A stretch of 64,000 bases of DNA, taken from positions 496,001 to 560,000 of the forward strand of contig NZ_JMJJ01000006.1 in NCBI RefSeq assembly GCF_000710035.2, given 5' to 3'. Positions 41,006-52,330 of the stretch are shown piece after piece; within the stretch, counting starts at the first letter, position 1; each line of letters starts with the position of its first letter. This stretch comes from Pantoea ananatis LMG 2665 (lineage in GTDB: Bacteria; Pseudomonadota; Gammaproteobacteria; Enterobacterales; Enterobacteriaceae). Both the position numbers and the translations under genes were made by a program. The notes beneath the pieces were generated by a model. The model was not told where the DNA came from and made no database searches. It saw only the letters and a program-made list of their open reading frames with translations.

Positions 41006-42460
41006 CTAACTTAACCCGCCGAGGTGCAGCGCTTTGACCTCCAGGTACTCATCCATCCCCAGTACCGATCCTTCACGTCCCAGACCAGACTCTTTCACGC
41101 CGCCAAAGGGGGCCAACTCTGTCGAGACCGCACACTCATTGATGCCAATCATTCCACTTTCGAGCGCGGCAGAGACCCGGAATACCCGCTGCAGGTTTTG
41201 CGTATAAAAATACGCCGCCAGCCCGTATTCCGTCTGGTTGGCACGACGGATAACCTCTTCTTCGTCATCAAAGCGGAAACAGGCTGCCACCGGCCCAAAC
41301 GTTTCTTCCTGAGCCAGTTTCATGCCTTCATGTGCCTCAACAATGACCGTTGGCTGCCAAAAATTTCCGCCCAGCGCGTGCCGCTGACCACCCGTCAGCA
41401 CTTTTCCGCCCTGAGCAATGGCATCTTTGACATGCTCTTCGACTTTTTCTAATGCGGATGATTCGATTAACGGGCCGACGACCACGCCATTATCCATGCC
41501 GTTTCCGACGCTAAGCTTATCCACTTCAGCGGCCAGTTGGGTCGTAAAACGTTCGTAAACTGCACTGTGAATGAAAAAGCGGTTAACGCTGACACAAACC
41601 TGACCGGCATTGCGGAATTTATTGGCGATGGCTCCCTGCACGGCTGCATCGATATCCGCATCTTCAAAGACGATATAGGGCGCATTACCGCCCAGTTCCA
41701 TCGAAACCTTTTTCATGGTTTCAGCAGCGTTACGCATTAGCGTTTTCCCCACTGCCGTGGAACCGGTAAAGGAAATTTTACGTACGGCTTTGCTGGCCAT
41801 AATGGCATCGCTAATGGCATGCGTGTCGCCTGCTACACCGTTAAGCACGCCATCAGGGATGCCGGCTTTTTTTGCCAGCGCCAGTAAGGCAAATGCGGAA
41901 AGCGGTGTGTTATTCGCGGGTTTAATAATGCCTGTACATCCCGCTGCCAGCGCCGGGCCTAACTTACGTGTCAGCATCGCCATAGGGAAATTCCAGGGCG
42001 TGATAGCGGCGACGACGCCGACCGGCTCACGGGTTGCCAGAATGCGCGATCCCGCTTTAGCAGGAGGGATGATTTCACCGTTAGCCCGTTTAGCCTGCTC
42101 GGCGAACCATTGAATAAAGCTGGCGGCATATTCCACTTCGCCTTCTGCTTCCTTGAGCGGCTTACCTTGCTCCGTTGTCATTAGCTCAGCCAGCCAGCGT
42201 TTGTGTTCAATGATTAACCTATACCAGCGGTACAGCAGTTCTGAACGCCCCTTGGCGGTCTGTGCTCGCCACGCTGGGAAAGCATCCTGGGCAGCCTTTA
42301 TTGCAGCTTCCGTTTCCGTTTTTCCTGCTTTTGCCACCTGAGCGACGACCTCGCCCGTGGCAGGATTCGTCACGTCAAAGGTAGACGTGGTACGCAGCCA
42401 TTGCCCGTTTACCAGATAGCCTGTCTGGAACAGTTCGCTGTCGTGCAGTGAAGAATGCAT
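41006..42460 (-). CDS. gabD: NAD(P)-dependent succinate-semialdehyde dehydrogenase (GabD-like)
   Basis: Oxidises succinate semialdehyde to succinate; an aldehyde dehydrogenase superfamily member of 484 aa (start ATG 42460, preceded by CAGGAGCACCTA; E. coli GabD is 482). Motifs: TPWNFPMAMLTRKLGPALAAGC, FTGSTAVGKTLM, MELGGNAPYIV (general base Glu), RNAGQVCVSVNRFF (catalytic Cys) and EETFGPVAACFRF. It sits between yhcO and aaeB, where E. coli has no gene, so it is an insertion or retention. gabT and gabP are not nearby. An aromatic-aldehyde substrate linked to the aaeXAB efflux pump is an alternative idea without direct support. Confidence 0.85.
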   Translation of the reverse strand: MHSSLHDSELFQTGYLVNGQWLRTTSTFDVTNPATGEVVAQVAKAGKTETEAAIKAAQDAFPAWRAQTAKGRSELLYRWYRLIIEHKRWLAELMTTEQGKPLKEAEGEVEYAASFIQWFAEQAKRANGEIIPPAKAGSRILATREPVGVVAAITPWNFPMAMLTRKLGPALAAGCTGIIKPANNTPLSAFALLALAKKAGIPDGVLNGVAGDTHAISDAIMASKAVRKISFTGSTAVGKTLMRNAAETMKKVSMELGGNAPYIVFEDADIDAAVQGAIANKFRNAGQVCVSVNRFFIHSAVYERFTTQLAAEVDKLSVGNGMDNGVVVGPLIESSALEKVEEHVKDAIAQGGKVLTGGQRHALGGNFWQPTVIVEAHEGMKLAQEETFGPVAACFRFDDEEEVIRRANQTEYGLAAYFYTQNLQRVFRVSAALESGMIGINECAVSTELAPFGGVKESGLGREGSVLGMDEYLEVKALHLGGLS

Positions 42461-42570
42461 TAGGTGCTCCTGTCGGTTTGTCATCTGTCAGGAAAGTATA
42501 GATGGCAAAAATGACAGGTCAGGTAACACGGGGGATCATCATGGCCGCCAGCGCTTGCCGCGGCCATAAT

Positions 42571-44523
42571 TCAGATTTGGACGAGCGTATTTTGATATTT
42601 TTTCAGCATCTCAGCCAGTCGCGTTACCGGCTCGGTCACGCTGGTTGGGGCGTCATAGTGCGCCAGCTTGTGCTGATAGACATCCAGCTCTTTGAGTAAC
42701 CGTTCGAAATAATAACGGCGCTTTTCGTCACTGCGTACCGAGATGATCCGATCCGCCGTGTGGCGCAGTTGGCGATGATACGCAGACAGATCGGCATTAA
42801 CCGGCACATCGGCAGCACGTAATCGCTGATGACCAATAATTAAGGTCAGGGCAATGCGATATTTGTCGATGTCACCCGGGAACAGGTTAAGCAGTAAAAA
42901 GAGCTGCTGATAGAGTGCCGGAAGATGGTTTTCACGACGGCGAGCCTGGTTAGTGGTCATCGCCGAGACCGCCGCATACATGAAGCGGTTGAGCAATTTA
43001 CGGCCCGTGCGCGCTTTGGACTTATCCCGAATCAACAGGATGACCATCAACGCAACGAAGCTGCCGATCCACTGTCCCAGCGCATTGTCGATAAACTGCG
43101 TAAAGTTGAACTGCATCGGATTATCCAGCACAAGCACGTTGATTGTGCCGACCATGGCTCCCAGCGTACCAATCTGCCTGCGCTGAATTAAAATGCCGGA
43201 AATAAACCCTAACAGGCCAATGGCAATGCACAGCAGCACGGCACTTTGTTGGGTGTTGGGCAAAATATACATGAAATAGAGTGCGCCCAGCGGGACCGCC
43301 ACCGTCATACCGTAAACAAAGTCTTTAGCCATCATGAGCGGATTGGGCATGCGCATCGCCAGTGCCGTAATCACGCCCAACATGACCATACAGCCGCTAC
43401 CTGATGTCCAGCCGGTATAGAGCCAGAACAGCGAACCGAGCGCAGTCGCTACAAAGGTGCGAACACCGTTAATCATCGCATGGTGGTTTTCAGCAGAACG
43501 CGCCTGAATCACGACCTCGCGCTGAAGAATCCCCTCCTCCAGCGCTGTGATACGGCCGTTACTTTTGATGCCATGCGTCAGCAGCTGATATTCCGTTGCT
43601 GCCTCAACCCAGCTTTCCAGCGTCTCGGGGTCCGTTTTACTGCTGACGGCAATTAACCGTCGCAGCGCTTTCATACGCTTGTGTACGTCTTCTGCCGTCG
43701 CTGCCTCTTTCTCCATTAACACACGATACTGCGTTGCAATGTAGTCAGGCCGTGAGTTTTGAATTAAAAAGGTTTCAGCCGCCTGGGTAATCATCGTCAG
43801 TGACAGAGTGTTCAGCATTTGCAGCCGTCGACTGGTATTCTGCCAGCGCGAAGACTCCATCATCAACTGGCTACGCATACTGCTGAGCGCCGTGGTACGC
43901 CGTACCAAAGCCCCCCAGGCTTTATCGACTTCTTCTTTGTCCTCATGCGCCACGCACAGCTGCAGCAACCTGTAATGCGCCACCAGCAGCGAGTCAACTT
44001 CAGCATCAATCACTTTTTTAATCGAACGTGGCGAGAAAATCATATCGGCCAGAATGGCGCACAGGATCCCTAAAATGATCTCGCTACAGCGTTCCACGGC
44101 ATATTGCGGGACCAGCGTCAGCCCACCACTGGCATTCGCCGTCACGACAATAATTAACGCGGTGTAACCAGCCAGTCCGAGCGCATAGGAGTTTTCAACC
44201 TTGATCAGCGAAGACAGCCATACGCAGAAACCCGCCCAAATACAACACAACAGCAGCATGACTACCGGTGCGCGTACGGTCGCAATCATGATGACCAGCG
44301 CGGCGACACAGCCAATAAATGTTCCGATGATACGAAGAATACCGCGATAGCGTAATGCGCCCGAATAGGGATCGCCGCCTGCCGCAAACGCCGTCCCGCC
44401 TGCCACAATGCCCGCCGTCATGACGGCCCAGCGGGGGGTTTCAAGGTTAAGATGAAAGCCGATCATCAGCGCCGCAACCAGCGCAAAAGTCAGCTTTATC
44501 GGGAACCGCAGGAACTCAGTCAT
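42571..44523 (-). CDS. aaeB: p-Hydroxybenzoic acid efflux pump subunit AaeB
   Basis: AaeB is the inner-membrane component of the aromatic-acid efflux pump (FUSC family). The 650-aa protein has about 11 membrane segments in two blocks separated by a cytoplasmic helical region, and [31 protein letters not shown] at the N-terminus. E. coli AaeB is 655 aa. It follows aaeA by 9 nt. Orders aaeX-aaeA-aaeB are transcribed together, opposite to aaeR. Confidence 0.95.
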   Translation of the reverse strand: MTEFLRFPIKLTFALVAALMIGFHLNLETPRWAVMTAGIVAGGTAFAAGGDPYSGALRYRGILRIIGTFIGCVAALVIMIATVRAPVVMLLLCCIWAGFCVWLSSLIKVENSYALGLAGYTALIIVVTANASGGLTLVPQYAVERCSEIILGILCAILADMIFSPRSIKKVIDAEVDSLLVAHYRLLQLCVAHEDKEEVDKAWGALVRRTTALSSMRSQLMMESSRWQNTSRRLQMLNTLSLTMITQAAETFLIQNSRPDYIATQYRVLMEKEAATAEDVHKRMKALRRLIAVSSKTDPETLESWVEAATEYQLLTHGIKSNGRITALEEGILQREVVIQARSAENHHAMINGVRTFVATALGSLFWLYTGWTSGSGCMVMLGVITALAMRMPNPLMMAKDFVYGMTVAVPLGALYFMYILPNTQQSAVLLCIAIGLLGFISGILIQRRQIGTLGAMVGTINVLVLDNPMQFNFTQFIDNALGQWIGSFVALMVILLIRDKSKARTGRKLLNRFMYAAVSAMTTNQARRRENHLPALYQQLFLLLNLFPGDIDKYRIALTLIIGHQRLRAADVPVNADLSAYHRQLRHTADRIISVRSDEKRRYYFERLLKELDVYQHKLAHYDAPTSVTEPVTRLAEMLKKYQNTLVQI

Positions 44524-44532
44524 AGCGTCCTC

Positions 44533-45465
44533 TTAACCAAACTCACGCAGACGGTTAAAGAAGGACATGATGGGCGATGTATCAGTATGCTGACGATCCT
44601 CTGTGCCAGTGATGACCACGGTCGCTGTCGTTCCGGCCGGATAGTGATTGCCGGGGTCCTGGTCAAGACGGATGCGAACCGGTACGCGCTGCGCCAGGCG
44701 TACCCACTCCAGGTTAGACTGGACCGTTGCCATTCCTTTACTGTCAACGCTGCTGCTGCTGTTGGTCACGCCTGCCGCGATGCTGTCAACCGTACCGCGC
44801 AGCGTCACATTGCTGCCCAATGGCGTGATCTCGGCCCGAAAGCCGGGGCGCACACCATGCAGCTTGGTCTCTTCGAGATAAGCCAGCACGTAAAATGAGC
44901 GCTGCTGTACCAGCGCCACGGCAACCGCTCCCCGCGTAATGAATTCGCCCTGGTAGACGTTCAGGTTCGTCACCCATCCATCTGACGGCGCGGTGATCGT
45001 GGTTCGTTCCAGGTCGATCTTAGCCAGATCGCGGGTAGCGACAGATTTTGCCAGTTGATGTTCACTGGTTTGCAGATCGTTGTTGGACTGCTCAATGGCT
45101 TCGCGTGACATCGCAGAGGTTCCGAGTCGGTTTCGACGTCCGGCCTCACGGCGTTTTTCATTAACCAGTGCCTGGTAATATTCCACATCAGCCTGCGCTT
45201 CATCTAACGCTTTTTGGTACCGTGGACGATCGACCACAAACAGCGTGTCACCTTTTTTAACCCGTTGGTTGTCGTGAACGGGAACCTCGGTAATTAACCC
45301 GGTGACATCAGGTGAAATCGCGACCACATCGGCCGCAAACCTTGCATCGCGTGTCCAGGGGGATTCGGTATAGAACACCCAGGCACGGAATATGATAATG
45401 ACGGCGATGATGACCAGCAGGATGGTGATCGCGTAACGCGCGATTTTTCTTATAAGCGTGTTCAC
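44533..45465 (-). CDS. aaeA: p-Hydroxybenzoic acid efflux pump membrane-fusion subunit AaeA
   Basis: 310-aa membrane fusion protein. GTG 45465 is taken as start because it aligns with E. coli MKTLIRK (here [24 protein letters not shown]) and has GAGG upstream; the open frame extends further but without homology. One N-terminal membrane helix, then barrel-sandwich hybrid and coiled coil ([53 protein letters not shown]). It ends NRLREFG. Confidence 0.94.
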   Translation of the reverse strand: MNTLIRKIARYAITILLVIIAVIIIFRAWVFYTESPWTRDARFAADVVAISPDVTGLITEVPVHDNQRVKKGDTLFVVDRPRYQKALDEAQADVEYYQALVNEKRREAGRRNRLGTSAMSREAIEQSNNDLQTSEHQLAKSVATRDLAKIDLERTTITAPSDGWVTNLNVYQGEFITRGAVAVALVQQRSFYVLAYLEETKLHGVRPGFRAEITPLGSNVTLRGTVDSIAAGVTNSSSSVDSKGMATVQSNLEWVRLAQRVPVRIRLDQDPGNHYPAGTTATVVITGTEDRQHTDTSPIMSFFNRLREFG

Positions 45466-45472
45466 GTAAACC

Positions 45473-45676
45473 TCAAACAAATAAACGGGATACCAGATAA
45501 AATACACAGCAGTAAAGGGCTGTATTGAAGAGTGCCGGATGCCAGACAAGATCGTAGATACCGCTGGGCGTCAGCACGCGTTTCACTATCCAGAACAGCA
45601 TGAGCGAAACGATGAGTTCGATGAAAATGGGCGGAAAAGAGAGCCCAAACATGACAAATACCGGAAGTACACTCAT
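45473..45676 (-). CDS. aaeX: Small membrane protein AaeX
   Basis: 67-aa protein [29 protein letters not shown]... with two hydrophobic helices and [23 protein letters not shown]. It is the first gene of aaeXAB; its stop is just upstream of aaeA. Its role in E. coli is unknown but it is part of the AaeR-induced operon. Confidence 0.94.
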   Translation of the reverse strand: MSVLPVFVMFGLSFPPIFIELIVSLMLFWIVKRVLTPSGIYDLVWHPALFNTALYCCVFYLVSRLFV

Positions 45677-45906
45677 TAAAAATCCTTAGTTCGATACGGC
45701 CGGGATAATTCACCGCCTGAAGGACGCAAACGCCTGCGCCTCATAAGCCACATCTGAACTACGGCTGACTTAATAATAGCGTATCATCGGGTGTTTTCAG
45801 GTAATGAAGCGTCGCCAGGTCATACCCCGGTCGACATATAGTAACGCGCTTAACTATACGTTTTCTACTGAATGTGATCTAAATCACTTTTTAGCCAGAG
45901 TAAACA

Positions 45907-46824
45907 ATGGAACGACTCAAAGGTATGTCGATTTTTGCCAAAGTAGTTGAACTGGGTTCTTTTACTGCGGCCGCACGACAGCTTCACCTTAGCGTGTCAT
46001 CAATCAGCCAGATTGTCGCCAAACTGGAAGATGCGCTGCAGGTAAAGCTACTCAACCGCAGTACGCGCAGCATTGGGCTCACTGAAGCCGGTAAAATCTA
46101 CTATCAGGGCTGTCGCCGTATGCTGGCAGAGGCTAACCAGGTTCACGAACAGCTTTATGCCTTTAATAACACGCCGATCGGCGTACTACGCATTGGCAGC
46201 TCTTCCACGATGGCACAGAACGTGCTGGCAGGTATGACGAGCGATATGCTGCGTGATTACCCGGGGCTGAGCGTCAACCTGGTAACCGGTATTCCTGCGC
46301 CAGATTTAATCGCGGACGGGCTGGACGTGGTGATCCGGGTGGGCGCTTTAAAGGATTCGAGCCTGTTCTCGCGCCGACTCGGGGCGATGCCAATGGTGGT
46401 CTGTGCCGCTAAACACTATCTGACGCAGCATGGGACGCCGGAAAAACCTGGCGATATCACTAAATTTGCCTGGCTGGAATACAGCGTAAGGCCAGATAAC
46501 AATTTTGAGCTGATTGCCCCCGAAGGCATCGTTACGCGTTTATCACCGCAGGGGCGTTTTGTCACCAATGACTCTCAGACGCTCATCCGCTGGCTTAAGG
46601 CCGGTAATGGCATCGCCTATGTCCCGATGATGTGGGTAGCGGATGAAATCAAGAAAGGTGAGATTGATATTTTGTTCCCGCAGTACCAATCTGACCCACG
46701 ACCGGTTTATGCGCTTTATACTGAAAGAGACAAGCTGCCGCTGAAAGTGCAGGTTTGCATCGACTATCTGACGCAGTATTTCGAGCAGGTTGCCGAGCAG
46801 TACAAACAGCACCGCAAAAGCTAA
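45907..46824 (+). CDS. aaeR: LysR-family transcriptional activator AaeR
   Basis: 305-aa LysR-type regulator. Winged helix-turn-helix in residues 1-60 (MERLKGMSIFAKVVELGSFTAAARQLHLSVSSISQIVAKLED), then a periplasmic-binding-like effector domain. In E. coli it activates aaeXAB in response to p-hydroxybenzoate and other aromatic acids. The 230-nt divergent interval (45677-45906) holds both promoters; I could not define the AaeR sites. Confidence 0.95.
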   Translation: MERLKGMSIFAKVVELGSFTAAARQLHLSVSSISQIVAKLEDALQVKLLNRSTRSIGLTEAGKIYYQGCRRMLAEANQVHEQLYAFNNTPIGVLRIGSSSTMAQNVLAGMTSDMLRDYPGLSVNLVTGIPAPDLIADGLDVVIRVGALKDSSLFSRRLGAMPMVVCAAKHYLTQHGTPEKPGDITKFAWLEYSVRPDNNFELIAPEGIVTRLSPQGRFVTNDSQTLIRWLKAGNGIAYVPMMWVADEIKKGEIDILFPQYQSDPRPVYALYTERDKLPLKVQVCIDYLTQYFEQVAEQYKQHRKS

Positions 46825-46847
46825 AAACCCGCCAGTTGGCGGGTTTT
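46824..46847. terminator. Bidirectional terminator between aaeR and tldD
   Basis: AAAACCCGCCA (46824-46834) and TGGCGGGTTTT (46837-46847) are exact complements with a GT loop centre. The A- and T-runs serve both converging genes. Confidence 0.9.
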
Positions 46848-46856
46848 GCGTCTCGG

Positions 46857-48302
46857 TCAGGCGGTGCCGCCGATTGTCAGCTTATCCAGCTTGAGTGTGG
46901 GTTGCCCCACGCCTACCGGCAGGCTCTGTCCTTCCTTACCACAGACGCCAACGCCTTTATCCAGCGCCAGGTCGTTGCCGACCATCGAAATTTGCTGCAT
47001 TGCCTCGATACCGGAGCCGATCAATGTCGCCCCTTTTACGGGCTTGGTCACTTTGCCCTTCTCAATCAGATAGGCTTCCGAGGTGGAGAACACAAATTTT
47101 CCGGAAGTGATATCGACCTGACCGCCGCCGAAGTTAGGGGCATATAATCCGTACTCCACGCTTTCAATGATGTCCTGCGGCGTGGATTTACCGGCCAGCA
47201 TATAGGTATTTGTCATACGCGGCATCGGCAGGTGCGCATAGGATTCGCGACGACCATTACCGGTGGGATTCACCCCCATCAGTCGGGCATTCAGCTTATC
47301 CTGCATATAGCCTTTCAATACGCCATTTTCGATCAGCACATTGTATTGCCCCGGCACGCCTTCATCGTCGATAGCTAACGAACCCCGCAATCCATCAATC
47401 GTGCCGTCATCGACAACGGTGCACAGATCAGAAGCGACCAGTTGGCCCATCTTGCCGCTAAAGACCGATGTACCACGGCGATTGAAATCACCTTCCAGGC
47501 CGTGACCTACGGCTTCGTGCAGCAGTACGCCCGGCCAGCCAGCGCCCAACACCACAGGTAAGGTTCCTGCAGGCGCAGCCACCGCTGACAGATTTACCAG
47601 CGCCATGCGCACGGCCTCACGAGCCCAGGCATCGGCCCGCACCTCGCCGTTCTCATCGGCCAGGAAAAAGGCATAGCCGGTACGCGCACCGCCGCCGCTT
47701 GAACCGCGCTCACGCTTGCCCTGATCTTCAACCTGGACGCTAATGGACAGACGAACCAGTGGGCGGACATCGGCGGCTAAGGTGCCGTCAGTAGCGGCAA
47801 CCAGGACCTGCTCATAGACGCCAGTCAGGCTGGCATTGACTTCCTGAACGCGGGGATCGGCAGCACGTGCGACCTGGTCTACACGATGCAGAAGGGCTAT
47901 TTTATCTTCACGGCTCAGGCTACCGAGCGGATCGACCGGCGCGTACAGCGAGCGGTTAACTACGGCCGACAGCGTCTGTGCCTTGCCGTTGCCTTGTTCA
48001 CGCACAATGCTACGTGCCGCTTCAGAAGATAAACGCAACGCATTCAGGGTAATTTGGTCAGCATAGGCAAAGCCGGTTTTTTCACCGCTTACGGCGCGTA
48101 CGCCCACGCCCTGATCGATATGGTAGGACCCGTCTTTAATGATTTTATCTTCCAGAACCCAGGATTCATGGAAGCTGGACTGGAAATAGAGATCGGCATA
48201 GTCCAGACGACGTTCTGAAAGCTGCCCTAACAGGGAAAAAAGGTCCTGCTGATTAATGTTGTTAGCAGTTAGCAACTGCTCACTTACCAGATTCAGAGTC
48301 AT
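46857..48302 (-). CDS. tldD: Metalloprotease TldD
   Basis: TldD (481 aa) pairs with TldE (PmbA) in proteolysis of unfolded peptides, such as microcin B17 maturation and CcdA turnover. The zinc motif [11 protein letters not shown] is intact (around residue 262), with [14 protein letters not shown] before it, and AYGYADQITL-like N-terminal features. E. coli TldD is 481 aa. The partner tldE is not in the window. Confidence 0.97.
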   Translation of the reverse strand: MTLNLVSEQLLTANNINQQDLFSLLGQLSERRLDYADLYFQSSFHESWVLEDKIIKDGSYHIDQGVGVRAVSGEKTGFAYADQITLNALRLSSEAARSIVREQGNGKAQTLSAVVNRSLYAPVDPLGSLSREDKIALLHRVDQVARAADPRVQEVNASLTGVYEQVLVAATDGTLAADVRPLVRLSISVQVEDQGKRERGSSGGGARTGYAFFLADENGEVRADAWAREAVRMALVNLSAVAAPAGTLPVVLGAGWPGVLLHEAVGHGLEGDFNRRGTSVFSGKMGQLVASDLCTVVDDGTIDGLRGSLAIDDEGVPGQYNVLIENGVLKGYMQDKLNARLMGVNPTGNGRRESYAHLPMPRMTNTYMLAGKSTPQDIIESVEYGLYAPNFGGGQVDITSGKFVFSTSEAYLIEKGKVTKPVKGATLIGSGIEAMQQISMVGNDLALDKGVGVCGKEGQSLPVGVGQPTLKLDKLTIGGTA

Positions 48303-48367
48303 CGTTTCTCACTTAATATGTGCTCGGATAATCATAGCCTGCGGCAATTATGTTACGCCGTCAAATA

Positions 48368-51300
48368 TCACTTGTTATAGGTTTCGCGTGGTTTACGCAT
48401 TACTTCATCAATTTCAGGCTTATCCAGCGGCCCGCTGATGTGATAACGCAGCACGGAAATCTTACTCCAGAGCGGCCCCAGCACCTTGCTGGCAGCAAAT
48501 ACCGCAGCGCCCACCACCGGATTGATGGCAAACGCAGCCGCTACGCCGACTGAGGCTGAGATTTCTGGCGTGACTATCGCTTCCATATCAATGCGGCGCT
48601 TCACCAGGTCCATATTCCCCTGCATGGCGATATCCGCTTCCAGCCCATCGACAAGCAGGTTATCCGTGCGTACGACGCCATTTTCAATCCAGGCGGTGCC
48701 GTTGATGGCGTCGAAGTAGAATCCTTTGTTAAAGGTATCGCTGAAGTCAAAACGCAGTTTGCGCAACAACGCATCAAAGCTCAGCAGACGCAGGATCTGT
48801 CCCGCAGCGCCGGTATCCACATCACTGATTTGCCCTTTGCCAAAATGCGTTTTTAATGTGCCGCTCAGCGTTTCCGCTGCAGGCTGCCACGGTGCAGAGC
48901 GCCAGTGCAGATCATAATCAATCTTGAAAGGCGCATCCCGCAGCGGTGTATTTACGCCAAACCAGTTGGTGGCGTTATTGATGTTGCTGCCCTGTAATGT
49001 GCCTTTCAATGAGGTTCGCTGGTCGTCTGGACGATTAACCCATTCGCCCTGAATATTCAGGCGCGAGGTGCCGGTGTCAACCAGTCCGTTAGTGAGTGCT
49101 AACGTACTTCCATTGGGCTGCAGTCTGGCGTTCACCCGACCATACTTCTGCCCCAACAGCCAGCATTCTGTACACTGCAGCTGTAAGGCAGGCCACTGAC
49201 TAAAATCGATCCGCTCGCTCTTTTGTCCCAGCGGTGAAGTCGACGCGCCTTTTTGATCGGCCGTCGCCTTCCATTCTGGATTGTAATACAGGTAATCCAG
49301 TGCAATCTGCCACGGGGCCGAAGGTGAGGTCGTTAACTGGCCTCTCAGCTCATCGGCGTTGACCTTCACCCGGGTCTTACCACTCATTTCCTGAGTGAGA
49401 GAGGTATCAACGTTATGCCACTGTTGCCCGGCCAGAGTCACAGAAGGACTGCGCAGGATAATATTGCCCGGCAGCGTTGCGCCGCCCACCTGATGCTCAC
49501 CCGTCGTCGAACGGGTTGATCCGCCGCCGGTCGCCATCAATGCCGCCCAGGCTTCGCCATCCAGCGCCGGCAGGTTCAGCACCATTCCCGATCGGTCTGG
49601 CAACGTCGGCAGGGTTTTTGTATCGTTAAGCCAGATGCCCCGATCGACGCGCAGTGTGGGTTCCAGCAGCCAGCGGCTGTTGAACTTATGTCGTTCATCC
49701 ACGCTACCGCTGAGATCAAAATGCGTTAAATCGCCTTTAGCATTGACGGCGATCGGCAGGCTTTCGCCCGCTTTTTTATCAAGCGGCGAAGGTAAGCGAC
49801 TACTTACTTCTTTTCCGTCACCTTTCAAGGCTACGTCATAACGCGCGCCGCCCTTGTGCGGTAAGGAAACGTTCACCTCACCCTGCCAGGGAAGATGCCC
49901 GGCCAGTTGGCTGCCAATCTGAGGCGGCATTCCGGTGATTTTTGCCAGCTGCCAGTCAGCAAGCAACTTTACGTTAACGCCAAAATCATCGGGGTTTTCT
50001 TTCGTACTAAAGCTGACATTGAGTGGCTGACCAAACCAGTTAGCCTGCATCTGATCGCTTTCGAGATTGCCGTTGTCATAACGAAACTGTCCAGTCAGAT
50101 GCGTCATGGTGGTGTTCAGCGGCTTGATATGCAGGCTGTTATTGTTCATCACCACATCACCGCTGGCGTGAACATCCTTACCATCCAGCGGAATATCAAG
50201 TTTGAGGTGGCCCTTGGTCAGACCTTTAATCTGTAGCTGCTCCAGCGCCGCGCCCAGCGAGGACTTAAGTGGCGTGTGCTGAAAGTATTCGCCAATTTCC
50301 TGCCCATCACCGCTGATATCGCCATTGATAATCAGCTTTTCCTTCATGTAATCAGGAATGACGGCGCTGACGTTGCGGGCATTAACCTCCCCCAGTTTTG
50401 CCAGAGGAGCCTGCATCCACAAACCGTCATTGAGAAAGTTAAGATCGATATCGAGATTGCTGATATCCGGCCAGCCCGGCTGGAAGCCATAGGTAGCCTT
50501 GCGTAACGGTACCCAAACCTGAAACATGCCGTCGTTGTGCTGGAAGGGGAAAAGTGCCGGATTGCCGTTGAACAGCAGCGTGGCATTGTCGACCCTGCCC
50601 CCTTTTACGGCACCGCTCAGATAGCGCGTAAGTGAATGCCCCATTAACGGCGTTGGGAAATAGCGCCAGGCATCGCCCGCGTCAGTAACGTTGATCCCGG
50701 CCAGGATATCCAGCTGAGGATGCGTATCGGTATTTTGCTGATAACGGAAATCGCCATGCGCCCAGAGTGAACGCGCCTGTACATCAAGATCCTGACCTGC
50801 CAGAGTCAGTCCGTGTTGGTCACGCAGCCAGTTCATGCTGCCGGTCACCTTCTTGATCTCTAACGGGGCCTGGAACATATCACCATAGGGCACCGTAGCC
50901 TGACCCATCGCAATCCTGGCCTGTCCGTTATTCAGGCTGCCTGCTGCCTCGCCACTTAAATGACTGATTCCCGGAACCAGTTTCCAGTACTGCCAGCTGA
51001 AATCTCGCCATTTAACCTGAAAGCGTGTCTGCTCAGGCTGCTCAACAGGAATATCCAGGGCCAGCCCGTCAATGGTGCCGCGAGGTCGCAGTGCTCGCCA
51101 GTTATCAAACAGCGCCGGTGACAAGGGCGCAAACAGCGGCACCAGGGGGGCAATATGGTCCAGCGCCAGTTGCGTCGCGCGAACCCGTACCTCAGCCTCG
51201 CTGTTGCTGCCCAGCATCTGCGTGTCCTGAGGTTGCCAGAGTAGCGAAAAATGACCAGCGGGCCAGGCGTTACCGTCTGTGCTGAGTTTGGTTTGCGGCA

Positions 51301-52198
51301 CATTAACCACCCAGCCATTTTTGTAACGCGACAGATGGGCAGTAAGGTTATCAACGCTCAGCGTATGTGGGCCGCTTTCGCCCTGCCAGCTTGCGCCGCC
51401 CCGACTTAACAGCAGATCGCCGGCATAGACGTCGCCATCGCGCAAATTAACCCAGGCCGCCAGACTGAATCGGGCACTGTCAAGACGCGTATTATCCCGC
51501 ACCCAGCGGCCCAGCCAGGGGCGCATATCAACGTCATCAGCCTGCATCCAGATACGACCATCGTTGAGTAAGCCACCGCTGTCTTTCAGGTCGAGACGGA
51601 CCTGCACCACGCCGTGCTGGCCGGTAAAGCTCGACAAGCTGACTTCACCTTCAGCCCGATGCCGGGTGTTTTCATTCAGCCATGTCAGTTTCGGTATCGC
51701 CAGTTCAGCATGTTGGCCGGATGGCGTGATAAAACGAATGGTGCTGTCACGCAGGTCAAAGTGATCGAACTGGCGCAAAAACAGATCGTTAACCTGGGTG
51801 AGTTTGAAACTGTGCTTGTCATTGTCACTGGTTAACAGAGGCTGAGTGCTGTCGAGATGTAACTGCCAGAAGGTAAGATCGCGGAACTGCCAGCGCCAGT
51901 GAAGCAGTGACTGCCAGACGTCCAGTGCCACGGTGATACGCGCGATAGAGAGCGACCCCGTCTCTTTCATATCGACGTCTAAATTGCGGATTTGTAGCGT
52001 GGGCCCAAAATTCTCCCACTTGCCACGTAGCTCACTGGCTTTCACGTTGACGCCGCTGGCGTCAGAAACCCACTGAAGGACCTGACTGCGATAGGCATCG
52101 AGATGCGGCATCGCCAGACGTAGCGCGCTGACGAGCAGCGCCACAATCACAACGACTGTCGCGAGCAGCAGTAACAGAATTCTTGGCAACTGCCTCAC
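48368..52198 (-). CDS. yhdP: AsmA-like inner-to-outer-membrane lipid transport protein YhdP
   Basis: YhdP (1276 aa; E. coli 1266) is a long bridge-like AsmA-family protein that carries phospholipids to the outer membrane, with TamB and YdbH. One N-terminal membrane helix (PRILLLLLATVVVIVALLVSALRL), then an extended groove with many beta repeats, and a C-terminal SVGVAAAFAINPVVGAAVFAASKVLGP amphipathic segment. Between rng and tldD as in E. coli. Confidence 0.95.
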   Translation of the reverse strand: MRQLPRILLLLLATVVVIVALLVSALRLAMPHLDAYRSQVLQWVSDASGVNVKASELRGKWENFGPTLQIRNLDVDMKETGSLSIARITVALDVWQSLLHWRWQFRDLTFWQLHLDSTQPLLTSDNDKHSFKLTQVNDLFLRQFDHFDLRDSTIRFITPSGQHAELAIPKLTWLNENTRHRAEGEVSLSSFTGQHGVVQVRLDLKDSGGLLNDGRIWMQADDVDMRPWLGRWVRDNTRLDSARFSLAAWVNLRDGDVYAGDLLLSRGGASWQGESGPHTLSVDNLTAHLSRYKNGWVVNVPQTKLSTDGNAWPAGHFSLLWQPQDTQMLGSNSEAEVRVRATQLALDHIAPLVPLFAPLSPALFDNWRALRPRGTIDGLALDIPVEQPEQTRFQVKWRDFSWQYWKLVPGISHLSGEAAGSLNNGQARIAMGQATVPYGDMFQAPLEIKKVTGSMNWLRDQHGLTLAGQDLDVQARSLWAHGDFRYQQNTDTHPQLDILAGINVTDAGDAWRYFPTPLMGHSLTRYLSGAVKGGRVDNATLLFNGNPALFPFQHNDGMFQVWVPLRKATYGFQPGWPDISNLDIDLNFLNDGLWMQAPLAKLGEVNARNVSAVIPDYMKEKLIINGDISGDGQEIGEYFQHTPLKSSLGAALEQLQIKGLTKGHLKLDIPLDGKDVHASGDVVMNNNSLHIKPLNTTMTHLTGQFRYDNGNLESDQMQANWFGQPLNVSFSTKENPDDFGVNVKLLADWQLAKITGMPPQIGSQLAGHLPWQGEVNVSLPHKGGARYDVALKGDGKEVSSRLPSPLDKKAGESLPIAVNAKGDLTHFDLSGSVDERHKFNSRWLLEPTLRVDRGIWLNDTKTLPTLPDRSGMVLNLPALDGEAWAALMATGGGSTRSTTGEHQVGGATLPGNIILRSPSVTLAGQQWHNVDTSLTQEMSGKTRVKVNADELRGQLTTSPSAPWQIALDYLYYNPEWKATADQKGASTSPLGQKSERIDFSQWPALQLQCTECWLLGQKYGRVNARLQPNGSTLALTNGLVDTGTSRLNIQGEWVNRPDDQRTSLKGTLQGSNINNATNWFGVNTPLRDAPFKIDYDLHWRSAPWQPAAETLSGTLKTHFGKGQISDVDTGAAGQILRLLSFDALLRKLRFDFSDTFNKGFYFDAINGTAWIENGVVRTDNLLVDGLEADIAMQGNMDLVKRRIDMEAIVTPEISASVGVAAAFAINPVVGAAVFAASKVLGPLWSKISVLRYHISGPLDKPEIDEVMRKPRETYNK

Positions 52199-52330
52199 TC
52201 ACACCTCTCCTTGTCTACCGTTAACGACGGATGGTTGCTGCTCATACCCGGCGTCCTATGACATAGCGGTATGGGTTCACATTTTACCCTAAAATGTGCA
52301 GTCAGGCATCGTCAGCCCGACCAGCCAGTA

